The translations under genes were made by a program, and so were the position numbers. Under the pieces are notes generated by a model. That model did no database searches. It was not told the origin of the DNA and saw only the letters and a program-made list of their open reading frames with translations. DNA of 35,906 bases from Candidatus Brocadia sp. (GTDB taxonomy: Bacteria; Planctomycetota; Brocadiia; Brocadiales; Brocadiaceae), in contig JABWAQ010000041.1 of assembly GCA_013360945.1 (NCBI GenBank), forward strand, positions 1 to 35,906. Reading direction: 5' to 3'. Shown here piece after piece: positions 9,378-18,085 of this stretch. Each line of letters starts with the position of its first letter. Within the stretch, counting starts at the first letter, position 1.

Positions 9378-12300
9378 CTACATTGCCCATGCGTCTGCCC
9401 ACTTTTCGGTGTAAAAATTGCTATGACTCGCGGGGTCTGAAGCAGCACTGGCAGCACTCGGTATACCTATAATCAATAGATAAAGCGGCCCAAGTAGCCG
9501 GCTCTGCCAGGTATGCCCAAATTCGTGCGTCCAATCTGAGAAGCCATGACCGCCTATGACCACAGGGCCGAAGGAGATACCTCCGGGATTACCCATATAA
9601 GCAGGCATTTCTACTTTAGCGCCCAATCCCCATTTAGGGCTAACATCTGCGCCAAGTAGTGTGAAAATGATTCCTGCTCCCAATCCGATAATACTTTGGG
9701 GTGCACCCCAACTAAAATCCAAAGCGCCGAAAAGACCGGATGGATTGAATAGTGTTATAGCAAGAATTAATACAAGCAGGTTGACAATTACATGTGCCAG
9801 CCAGGCAAATATGAACACGATCCCAAGTCCAATTTTTTCTGCCGTTGACCCACCTTTGTACGCCTTATGCCAGGCCTGTAAAATAGCCACATTGCCTGTT
9901 GGGTCCTGGTAAATAATAGGGTTTAGTGCACCGTAAGCATAAAGGTTTAGGTTTTTTGGATTAGATAAGCCCTCCTGGTTGAGCAACGTCTCCTCCCGGG
10001 AGGTTATAGGATTTTTTTGTTGTTGTGGCTTGTGCAATTGTCCGTCTGTTTTCCCTAAGTCGCAGTCTTCGTTTTGGTGCTGATATGGCCGCTTATTGCC
10101 ATCAGGATTATTTTTATCATCGGGTGTATTATCGTAGGTATTTTTATTTTTTCCGTCCTCTTTGTCAGTCTTTGAGTCTTGATTCGCAACCTTGCTTTCC
10201 TTAAACAATGGATCGCATGAAAGCCATCTTCCCAACCACGGCACATAATACCTTGCACTGTGGTATTCCAACCCGCTCTCTTCATCCCGTTCCATGCCCG
10301 TATAGCGATAGCGTTTGGCAGCAGATTTTATGGCTGAGTTTTTTGCCTGGTAAGCGGTAGTGCCGTAAGGATGGTATTCTTCATAGCTAATCACTTGCGC
10401 GGTGTGGTCCAATTCAAGCCCAGCCGAGCCTAAGTGATTGTGCAGTTGATAACGCACTAAAAGTTTTTCGGTGCCATCGTCTACATCATTGCGCGTTTCT
10501 ATCATCACAAAGCGGTGACCTCCATCCATTAGACTCAAACTGATACGTTCTAACCCTACATCTGCACCGCTGTGTTTTTTGTAGAGTTCGTAACCTGCTA
10601 TATAAATCCGTTCTTCTTTTTTGGTTGGCGTATTGCCAGCATCGGCCTGATTTTCTGTTATTTTTCTTATCCGATGCCCTTGTCCATCGTACTGGTAATA
10701 AGTAGTTTCCGGTGTGCCGCCATCAATGCGTTTCTGTCGTATGGTTTTTATGAGTTCTTCTTTGAAGTTCCATCCCATGTCTTCTAAGTGCGGCATGGCA
10801 ATCATATAGCCGTGTTGAGGATGGTGCGGATAGGTGTATGTATTTGCTCCAACCTGTGTGCTGATTAACCTGTTATTCGCAGCCTGGTAGTTGTAGTCCC
10901 TTATCCAGTTGTTACCGGCTGCCTGATGCTTCATTTGCAGGATATTTCCAACATCATCGTATTGGTAGCTTTGCGTATAATTCCGCATCGCCATCGGATC
11001 GCCGGGATTCAATTGGTGCATAAAGGGCGCATCATTCCAGTTGCCTTTGCTGTCAAAAGTCAATGCAGCATCGTTTTCCCTGCCTGTGGCTTCTCTCAGG
11101 CGATAGAGAGCATCATAGATATAGGTTGAAACTCCGGTGATCTTTTGGTTGTCAAAAAACACAACCGGTATGTTTTTATCTTCTCTATGGGTGATATTTC
11201 CAACAGGGTCAAAGGTATAATGCCAATCCTGCAAGGGATCGTTGTTTTGCCTTTTGGTTTCTAATCTTTTGAGACGGAAGGTCTCTTTGTCATAATAAAA
11301 TTTGGTGACAACATCATTACCGTAGACGATTTTTTCACGCTGGCCTTTTTCATTGTAGTCAATGTCTTTGATATAGACAGTGGTAATGGCAGGGTCAGCA
11401 TGGGCTACGGTTTCGCTATTGAGCAATCCTGCTTCGTTGTATGATAGCGTTATGACGCTCCCGTCAGGGGTGGTTTGTTTTGTAATCCTTCCGAGGGCAT
11501 CTGTTTCAGTGGTAAAGGTAAAATCATCATTTTCTAAATTGTTTGCTAAGTTGGCATCTATCCAGTTGGTAACGCCTTTGTAATTCTTGAATAATTTTCG
11601 GGTGGTTGATTTAGGCTGACCTTTGAAATCGTATTCAGGTGTCTCTATGAGTCCGGCAGTGTCGTAATGTTTTACAATTTGTCCTCTGAGGTTTTTCAGT
11701 TCTGGATTAGCCTCTACTTCTCCGTAAAATACCCTGTCGAAAACATTATCAAGCGGAGCGGCGCCATCTCCGCCTAATACCTTGCTTTGTGTGAGACGGT
11801 GCAGGGGATCATCGTAAAAATATCGGAACTCATGATTGCGTTCGTCCCAGGTGCGTAAGGGGTTGCCGAGGATATTGATTAACAGCCATCTCTGCCCGGC
11901 GTCCATGCTGTTTTGATATACCTTGTTGCCCAGCATGTCGTATTTGTATTGCATCACCACATTGCCTCTGGCATCGGTTGTACTTCGCAGATTTCCTTCA
12001 ATGTCTAATTTCACTTGAGTATGATAAAACTCATCCGCCTCTGTGCTTATGTTTTTATTGTGTTCAATGGACAAAACCGGTCTGCCCATAGTGTCAAAGC
12101 ACTGAACATTGGGCGTATTGGCATGTTTGGCTGCTTTATCCGAGGCTGTTTTTTCTTTAACAGGGTCTTTGCCTTCGGCGATCAGTTCGGCATCTATCAG
12201 GCGGTTGGTGCGTTTGTGATACCAGGGAGATTCCAAGATAGTATCATTGGGGTCATAGAAGCTCTGCTTCCAAGAGTTAAATTCGGTTTTTGAAAAAGTG

Positions 12301-15300
12301 CCATCGGGCATTTCGGTTTTAATGAGCCTCCCCAGAACATCGTAATACATCAGGGGCGTAACCCCTGTTTCCACCAATTCCTTCAGATCTTCATATTTGT
12401 GCGTTACTGAAAAGTAAGGCTCGTATCGTTTTACTGTATTGCCTTTGTTGTTGAGCACTGTTCTGCCGTTGCCTATCCAGCGAAGTTGTTTGGGATTAAG
12501 TGCGGCAGTGTTAATGTCTGCAACGGTGTAAGTATTGTCATGGTTTACAATAACTTGTTTTGCCGTTCCTGGCTCTGCCTGCACCTTTTTCATCACTATT
12601 TGACCAAGCCCGTTGGAATATTCGAAACAGAGCTGGACAGGAGAATTGTTGTTCTTTTGAAAATGTTCTTCCCGGACAATAGAGGCGACTACCACAGGTT
12701 TGCCGGAATTTAGATACACGTCAAAGTCATAGACAAATCTTGCTGTAGCATGTTGTAGTAAGCTTTTCCCAAGGTTGGTTAATTGAACGGAGTCCGGGGC
12801 ATTGAAAAAATTGGTAATCTGTGTCTTTTCAGTAGGGGTAGTAAATTCAGTTAAACCTGTTAAATCATCCGCCTCGTTGCCTTTGCCAAATACAGCCATG
12901 GCTTTCACGAAACCAAGCTCATCCACGAGCGCCTCGGATAAATTGGCGTTGGCATCTTTCATCCTTTCTGGTGAAAGTGTGCGGAAATTAAAAAGGTCAA
13001 CACTTGTTTTATTGCCTATTGCATCTTCTATCTCTTCTATGAAAAGGAAGTAGTTGCTGTAGTACTTTACTTTTGTTTTAGCGCCATAGGGATCGGTATA
13101 TAAAATGGGTGTATAAAAACGGTTTTGTGCGTCAACAACAGTTTCAGCATTCTCAATAAACTGCCTTGTGCCCGAACGAATCCACCAGTTGTCATCGCCC
13201 TCGCAGTGAGTGAATTTACCTTCCAGCATCAGGTCTTCGTTGACCCTTGTTCCAAAAATATCGGTGAGGAGGGTCGGCGTGTAAGCCAACTGATAAGTTT
13301 CAAAAGGCAGCGCCAGTGAATCCAACTGATGTAAAGGCAATGCGCCAGTGAGGTCATTTTTATAAAAGATGTTTCGTACATGCTCTATTAATCTTCTTTG
13401 AGCCTTTTCTCCGGCAAGGGGTTTGTCTATTTCATGGTATTCTGCTTTTGAGGATTTAACATCAGACAGTATATCTTCAAAATCACCGACTCTATAAAAA
13501 ATGCCGGTTTTAGTAACACCCTTTAATTCAAAGGTTTTCACTTCAGAAGGCAATCGTAAACGGTATTTATCATCATTCATCGTATCGTTGGTAAAACGAT
13601 TTTGTGTGTAAATAATGGTTGTTTTGTCTTGCGACTGTTGTGTCTCAGCCGGTAAAAAGGCATTTGCTTGCATCCGGGGGTATACAACAGCGGCTGATTC
13701 CAGAACATTGCCGTATTCATCCAATTTAATATTCAGGTTGTGGGCAATTCTCGGGTCTTCTGTATCACGCTCGTAGTTATAGGTAATGGCTTCGCTTTCT
13801 TTTACCACAAAGACGGCATGCTTGTTCATCCCCTTGGGCTGTAGTAGTTCTATGATATAGTTATGGGCAGCAACAGAATAAGGGGTGAGTTGCTTTTTGA
13901 TTTGTTCAGGGGTTGCGCCTACTGATGGTGCGTCGTGAGCAAACACTTCCGAACGCAGGCCAGTGTCTTTGCAGGCCCGCAATGCCTCCCGCCATTCTTC
14001 TGCGCTTAAATGATCAATGATGGAAACATCCAAACCAGGGGCAGCAATGAGACGGGCATCGGACAAAGATGCTTCATTATTGACCACCGTGAAACCATGC
14101 CGTGCCATTTCTTCATACCAATATTCGTGGGCAAACTGATTGAGTATTTTTTCTTTGCTTAAAAATGCCCCGGTATGAAACCACTGTTTGGTAGTAACAG
14201 GTGATTGGTGCAAAGTTTTTTCTACGATATTGCTGGCGTTACCCTTTACCCAGAGATCAAAATCTTCAGTATCTATTTGCTCCACCATACCGAATCCCCT
14301 GAATTCTCTTTCGGCATGGTCATAATAGCCGTGATGATATTTGTAAGATCTGGTGAAACGATAACCCGAAATTCTATCTCTTGTTTCGGTTTTTGAGATG
14401 CAGTGAACCGGAAAATGCAGTTTGGTAACCCATGGCCTGCCAGCAAGCTTGTCTTCAATGTAAAACTTGGCGGAAGGGGTGTATTCCAGCGAAACCTCCT
14501 TGCCAAGGTTGTTTTTGTAAGAAATTAAGATATGCGGTTTCTTGCTGTTCATCAAGTCTATGTACTTTAATGGGACATTAGTATCCTTAGCGAGATTGCT
14601 TGACCACACAATACATGCTACGCCATTGCCGAGCAGATCGGTTACCGTTATTTTTGATTGATTGTGTATCTCAGGGAAGACATCTAGTTCAAAGGCTGTA
14701 GCACTGAAGCGATTGCCGCTTAGGTTTTTCCAGCAGGTGAATTTATTTTTGCCCAGATAAATGATGTCGGTAGTGCCGGAGCCGTCTATATCGGCCAGTC
14801 GTAAATAGGCAGGGTTGAACGCATCAGGATGGTCAAAGACAGGCGCGTTGTCCATACTGATTTTAGACCCGAATTTTCCATAACCCAGATTAGGCCAGTA
14901 ACATACCTCTCCGTTTCTTATCCTGACTATATCCGTTAAACCATCACCCGACATATCTGCAAGGAAAATCGTTTGCGTAATGTCAGCAAATACAAGGTGC
15001 GGACCTTTCTCTTCATCAAATGATTTAGCCGTTTTATAAGCCTGCGTGAACCCTTTCCTGCCGGTGGACTCATACCAGGTAAATATATTATCTTCTGTAA
15101 TTAAGACCTCTGGTTTGCCATCCCCGTTCAGGTCGATCATCCGGGCATTGGAATCTCCCATGTTTATATTGGGTAGATTTTCAAAACTCCGGAATGCCTG
15201 CCACTCTTCCTCGACATTTAATTCAAAGTATCCTTTTGGCTCGCTGTTAAGATTTACCAACTGTTTGCTTCCATCGGCATCCAGATCCATTAATTGCAAA

Positions 15301-16739
15301 CGTGAGCCAATGCCTGCAAAAGAGGGCTTGGGTGAAACCAGTTTTGCCTCTTCAAACCTGCCATCACCCAGATTGTGTTTGTAAAACCAACCTCCGCCTT
15401 GTTCGGTGAGTATTCCAGATAGGCCTTCATTGAATAAATCAGTGAATTGATATTGCGGTTCATCCAATCCTGCGGGTGTATGAACTAAATCATCTTGTGA
15501 AATAAATTTAATATCTTTGTTCCAATCGTGTTTCTGATATTCAAACTCAGTAGACGGCAGATTTTTATTCGTGTATGTCCCATCTGGTTTCTTGATGTAT
15601 CCATACGCGGTAATGGATTTCAAAAAGGTAAAATCCGCTTCGCTTGGAGTGTCATATAAAAAATTGATGGATTTTACTAAAGCCGAGCTACCAGGAAGTT
15701 CGGCAAAATAATGAAACAGCAGGACCCGTTTACAGAGTCTTGTTGTTCTTATTTCAAAACCTGCCTTGTATTCTGAAAATGCGTCTTTTCTGAAATCCCA
15801 ATCCTTAATTTTGGCGTATGGGGCGTTAGCGTCATACTCTCCGTAATCAAATACAGTTTGAAAAAGATAATCTATTTCAGATGGATATGCGTTACCAAAA
15901 TTTTTATACGGCGTTTTGTTGCCGTACAACACCTTTTCTAAATACCGATTGGTGTAAGTAATATCTCCGTTTTCAGTGCGGTTTCTATTGTGCAGCAGCA
16001 AAGTGTCAAAGCCTTTATCGTCTTCTTTTTTATAAATGTAATGGGAACAATTACCTTTGTCATCAAAGACAAATTCAGGCAGCCATTCAAATATTCTGTT
16101 TTCGTTTTTTGGATCGGAAATTCTTGATGCAGCGCCCCAGCCAAAAAGTGTTGTTATATTCTCCTTCGTAATTACTCGCCATTTGATTTCACCTGTAGTT
16201 TTATGAGTCCACCTTTCAATTCGGGCAAATAAACCTTCAATGCGAGGCCTGTAAAATCTCATGGTGAATAGGCCGTCTGAAGAGTCGTTTTCTTTGACTA
16301 TGTAGTTTCCATCTTCATCTAAACTAAAACTGCCGTTCACCTCCTTTTTAAATTCAGGGACAAGGTCTTCTGCTTCTGAAAAAAGGTAGGTGTAGGTATC
16401 CGAATCTATGTATTTTGGAAGTTCTTTATCGGTTTTGCGTTTTATGGACGACAGGCTCAACGTCCACCCCAGGCCGAAAACACCATTTCCTGCGCCGGAA
16501 TTGTAATTTAAATTCAATGCAGGCGAGGCACCACGGGCTGGGGAGAAAGGAAGGGGGATGGAGAAAGAAGCTGTGCCATTTACGGCATTCACAGAAAACT
16601 TTTCATCAATCCCTTTAATCGCCCCGCCGCCTTTGGGCAGCGAAATAGAGGGAATTTCAATCGCGTTGGATTTAGTCCTTCCTCCATCTGTTTTGAAGAG
16701 TTGAGAAGAAGGTTTTGGGGGTTCTATTTCTCTGTTCAT
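9378..16739 (-). CDS. Fused Tc toxin TcB-TcC (SpvB/TcdB + Rhs cocoon) with HEFGH C-terminal effector domain
   Basis: This protein would form the hollow Rhs/YD-repeat cocoon that holds the toxic C-terminus and docks on TcA. In its 2453 residues I see an SpvB/TcaC N-terminal domain (about 30-330), FG-GAP/VCBS beta-propeller repeats with DxDGxG-like motifs (about 440-700), TcdB middle domains (about 700-1060) and many YD repeats. The Rhs core contains DHLGSAGLELD and YHPYG and ends at GRWLSCDP near 2177. The core is followed by an unusual hydrophilic insert of about 80 residues, then LYAYGALNPIIYQDPTGN. The last about 170 residues carry hydrophobic segments (about 2304-2331, 2349-2366, 2417-2434) and H2405-E-F-G-H2409, a zincin-like HExxH. 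A modest AAAGGT lies before the ATG. Effector activity is inferred from the motif only. Confidence 0.93.
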   Translation of the reverse strand: MNREIEPPKPSSQLFKTDGGRTKSNAIEIPSISLPKGGGAIKGIDEKFSVNAVNGTASFSIPLPFSPARGASPALNLNYNSGAGNGVFGLGWTLSLSSIKRKTDKELPKYIDSDTYTYLFSEAEDLVPEFKKEVNGSFSLDEDGNYIVKENDSSDGLFTMRFYRPRIEGLFARIERWTHKTTGEIKWRVITKENITTLFGWGAASRISDPKNENRIFEWLPEFVFDDKGNCSHYIYKKEDDKGFDTLLLHNRNRTENGDITYTNRYLEKVLYGNKTPYKNFGNAYPSEIDYLFQTVFDYGEYDANAPYAKIKDWDFRKDAFSEYKAGFEIRTTRLCKRVLLFHYFAELPGSSALVKSINFLYDTPSEADFTFLKSITAYGYIKKPDGTYTNKNLPSTEFEYQKHDWNKDIKFISQDDLVHTPAGLDEPQYQFTDLFNEGLSGILTEQGGGWFYKHNLGDGRFEEAKLVSPKPSFAGIGSRLQLMDLDADGSKQLVNLNSEPKGYFELNVEEEWQAFRSFENLPNINMGDSNARMIDLNGDGKPEVLITEDNIFTWYESTGRKGFTQAYKTAKSFDEEKGPHLVFADITQTIFLADMSGDGLTDIVRIRNGEVCYWPNLGYGKFGSKISMDNAPVFDHPDAFNPAYLRLADIDGSGTTDIIYLGKNKFTCWKNLSGNRFSATAFELDVFPEIHNQSKITVTDLLGNGVACIVWSSNLAKDTNVPLKYIDLMNSKKPHILISYKNNLGKEVSLEYTPSAKFYIEDKLAGRPWVTKLHFPVHCISKTETRDRISGYRFTRSYKYHHGYYDHAEREFRGFGMVEQIDTEDFDLWVKGNASNIVEKTLHQSPVTTKQWFHTGAFLSKEKILNQFAHEYWYEEMARHGFTVVNNEASLSDARLIAAPGLDVSIIDHLSAEEWREALRACKDTGLRSEVFAHDAPSVGATPEQIKKQLTPYSVAAHNYIIELLQPKGMNKHAVFVVKESEAITYNYERDTEDPRIAHNLNIKLDEYGNVLESAAVVYPRMQANAFLPAETQQSQDKTTIIYTQNRFTNDTMNDDKYRLRLPSEVKTFELKGVTKTGIFYRVGDFEDILSDVKSSKAEYHEIDKPLAGEKAQRRLIEHVRNIFYKNDLTGALPLHQLDSLALPFETYQLAYTPTLLTDIFGTRVNEDLMLEGKFTHCEGDDNWWIRSGTRQFIENAETVVDAQNRFYTPILYTDPYGAKTKVKYYSNYFLFIEEIEDAIGNKTSVDLFNFRTLSPERMKDANANLSEALVDELGFVKAMAVFGKGNEADDLTGLTEFTTPTEKTQITNFFNAPDSVQLTNLGKSLLQHATARFVYDFDVYLNSGKPVVVASIVREEHFQKNNNSPVQLCFEYSNGLGQIVMKKVQAEPGTAKQVIVNHDNTYTVADINTAALNPKQLRWIGNGRTVLNNKGNTVKRYEPYFSVTHKYEDLKELVETGVTPLMYYDVLGRLIKTEMPDGTFSKTEFNSWKQSFYDPNDTILESPWYHKRTNRLIDAELIAEGKDPVKEKTASDKAAKHANTPNVQCFDTMGRPVLSIEHNKNISTEADEFYHTQVKLDIEGNLRSTTDARGNVVMQYKYDMLGNKVYQNSMDAGQRWLLINILGNPLRTWDERNHEFRYFYDDPLHRLTQSKVLGGDGAAPLDNVFDRVFYGEVEANPELKNLRGQIVKHYDTAGLIETPEYDFKGQPKSTTRKLFKNYKGVTNWIDANLANNLENDDFTFTTETDALGRITKQTTPDGSVITLSYNEAGLLNSETVAHADPAITTVYIKDIDYNEKGQREKIVYGNDVVTKFYYDKETFRLKRLETKRQNNDPLQDWHYTFDPVGNITHREDKNIPVVFFDNQKITGVSTYIYDALYRLREATGRENDAALTFDSKGNWNDAPFMHQLNPGDPMAMRNYTQSYQYDDVGNILQMKHQAAGNNWIRDYNYQAANNRLISTQVGANTYTYPHHPQHGYMIAMPHLEDMGWNFKEELIKTIRQKRIDGGTPETTYYQYDGQGHRIRKITENQADAGNTPTKKEERIYIAGYELYKKHSGADVGLERISLSLMDGGHRFVMIETRNDVDDGTEKLLVRYQLHNHLGSAGLELDHTAQVISYEEYHPYGTTAYQAKNSAIKSAAKRYRYTGMERDEESGLEYHSARYYVPWLGRWLSCDPLFKESKVANQDSKTDKEDGKNKNTYDNTPDDKNNPDGNKRPYQHQNEDCDLGKTDGQLHKPQQQKNPITSREETLLNQEGLSNPKNLNLYAYGALNPIIYQDPTGNVAILQAWHKAYKGGSTAEKIGLGIVFIFAWLAHVIVNLLVLILAITLFNPSGLFGALDFSWGAPQSIIGLGAGIIFTLLGADVSPKWGLGAKVEMPAYMGNPGGISFGPVVIGGHGFSDWTHEFGHTWQSRLLGPLYLLIIGIPSAASAASDPASHSNFYTEKWADAWAM

Positions 16740-16798
16740 TGTTTTACCTTTTCATTCAGACTGTATGAGTAAAGGTGCCTGTGTCTGCTTAGCATGCC

Positions 16799-16865
16799 AC
16801 ATAACGAAAAAGCTCAGCGGATGGCACGGCTTTTTGTGCCAGTCCGATGGAGCGATTTGTTAGGC
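16799..16865 (-). other. Integron attC recombination site (67 bp)
   Basis: Read on the minus strand, R'' GCCTAAC (16865-16859) and R' GTTATGT (16805-16799) frame two imperfectly complementary arms, GCTCCATCGGA and TCCGCTGAGC, around the hairpin TGGCAC-AAAAAGCC-GTGCCA. This is the R''-L''-loop-L'-R' layout of attC. R' has one mismatch to GTTRRRY. The site follows the DUF2442 gene in cassette orientation, and its R' end lies 59 bases before the tcB-tcC start. Confidence 0.8.
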
Positions 16866-17107
16866 GTTTTTTTAATTTTTATAGAATCTAAGTATAAAGT
16901 GTCAGGGCATATGTCCTGCCCATGTGGCCATACTACAGTTCCATGCACCGCCCTTACCTGTTGAGAATAAATTTTGTCTTTCAACTCAGGAAATACTCCA
17001 AAATGAAACAAAGGACTGCAATCATATACCCCGAATTCCCCATTGGAAAATGTTATCTCAAGTTTATAGTTATCTCTTGCCTTTACTGCTTTTACTCTTG
17101 GATTCAT
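16814..17107 (-). CDS. DUF2442 family protein, reading through attC
   Basis: A 97-residue protein whose body (LEITFSNGEFGVYDCSPLF, FPELKDK, VRAVHGTVVWPHGQDICPD) matches the small DUF2442 family. That family has no settled biochemical role, is often found beside toxin-antitoxin-like pairs and is common in integron cassettes. The last about 19 residues (from KKTPNKSLHRTG) are encoded by the attC site; the TGA stop lies in the L' arm. An ATG preceded closely by TATAAT-like sequence gives little leader and no clear ribosome site. No GTTAGGC matching its R'' was found upstream, so the left cassette boundary is lost, perhaps through the adjacent RAYT remnant. No DUF4160 partner is present. Confidence 0.75.
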   Translation of the reverse strand: MNPRVKAVKARDNYKLEITFSNGEFGVYDCSPLFHFGVFPELKDKIYSQQVRAVHGTVVWPHGQDICPDTLYLDSIKIKKTPNKSLHRTGTKSRAIR

Positions 17108-17152
17108 GCGATTATACCAAAAAACATTGACATTGTTGGTATATTTATTTTC

Positions 17153-17606
17153 TTACCTTTCGTCCAGCAATGTGGGCAGATGCACTACTCCATCGATACT
17201 CCTGTGGTTTCTTAACCAGTTTGTCCTTACCGGATTCAGTTCAACAGAGCGTGCGGCTGCGTACAGATGGGTTTTGCCCATGGGAAAAGAGGCAAAACGT
17301 CTTGCCATAGGTGTCCTCTCCAGCCTTCCCGGAAGTTTATGCGACTCGTGGTAGCGCCGATGCGCTTCTCCAATTGCCTGACTAAGCGCCTTTTCAGAAG
17401 GTGGGGAACTGCAATCAGGTGTACATGGTTTGGCATCAGGCAATAGGCCCATACTTCAATGTTCCCGTGCGTATTACCACTGAGACATCAAGTCTCTGTT
17501 ATGCCTCATAATCCTCGTCGCAGAAGGATGTCTGTAAATGGCGATTTCCTCGCTGAGTAACATGGTGTGGAACTTCCGGTACGACTACACGAGCAATTCT
17601 GGACAT
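17153..17606 (-). pseudogene. Frameshifted RAYT / IS200-like (Y1) transposase
   Basis: The minus strand encodes pieces of one Y1_Tnp protein in different frames. The start MSRIARVVVPEVPHHVTQRG is at 17606. It is followed by an acidic stretch, then the HUH motif in YCLMPNHVHLIAVP, then EKALSQAIGEAHRRY in one frame and INFREGWRGHLWQ in another, and finally ELNPVR near the end. At least two frameshifts are needed to join them, so no functional transposase is expected. It belongs to a different RAYT subfamily from the copies at 1-40 and 32479. Confidence 0.85.
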
Positions 17607-18065
17607 GCACACATCGTAACTATTTTAAAAACAATATCAATAATTAAGTATGATGTCCCCAGAATACCCATTTCATCTTTCGACTTATAAGGCTTACCTT
17701 GCTCCTGTCATTTCTTCCAGGGACGAGGAGGACTTCCCCAGTTGATACCGCTCCTTTCTCTCCGTATCGCTGCTGATATCCCGCCACCGTTCTTTTCCCT
17801 ATTAGCCAATCAAGGTGTGTGAATTCCGTCTTTGCCTATTATTGACAGGCTCGGCCAGTGGTTCTTGACTTTCACGAGGCTACATCTACGTTCACGTACG
17901 TTACAACCCGGATAGTTGCTCGCCTGGCCTTGGTGTAAACTTTGCCGATGGACTTCAGAAGGTACTGTTTCCACCCCCCTCCCATCCACGCTACATGGCT
18001 TCTGGCTTTTTACCATGATGGGACTTTCACTCGCTAGAATGCAGTACCCTTCTCTGGGCACGCCA
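17607..18065. other. Unassigned intergenic DNA, about 460 bp
   Basis: No convincing gene on either strand. The stretch looks richer in G+C than its flanks. A 104-residue minus-strand reading frame crosses its right part but shows no family motif and runs into the flanking repeat. The composition differs from both neighbours and the region ends exactly at the AATAAAGATTTGACCCCC repeat, so it may be cargo or debris of a mobile element. I do not recognise it. Confidence 0.4.
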
Positions 18066-18085
18066 ACAATAAAGATTTGACCCCC
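18066..18085. repeat. Element-end repeat abutting the SPASM gene
   Basis: AATAAAGATTTGACCCCC on the plus strand, the same motif as at 71-95. Its inner edge supplies the TAG stop codon of the radical SAM/SPASM gene. Confidence 0.6.
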
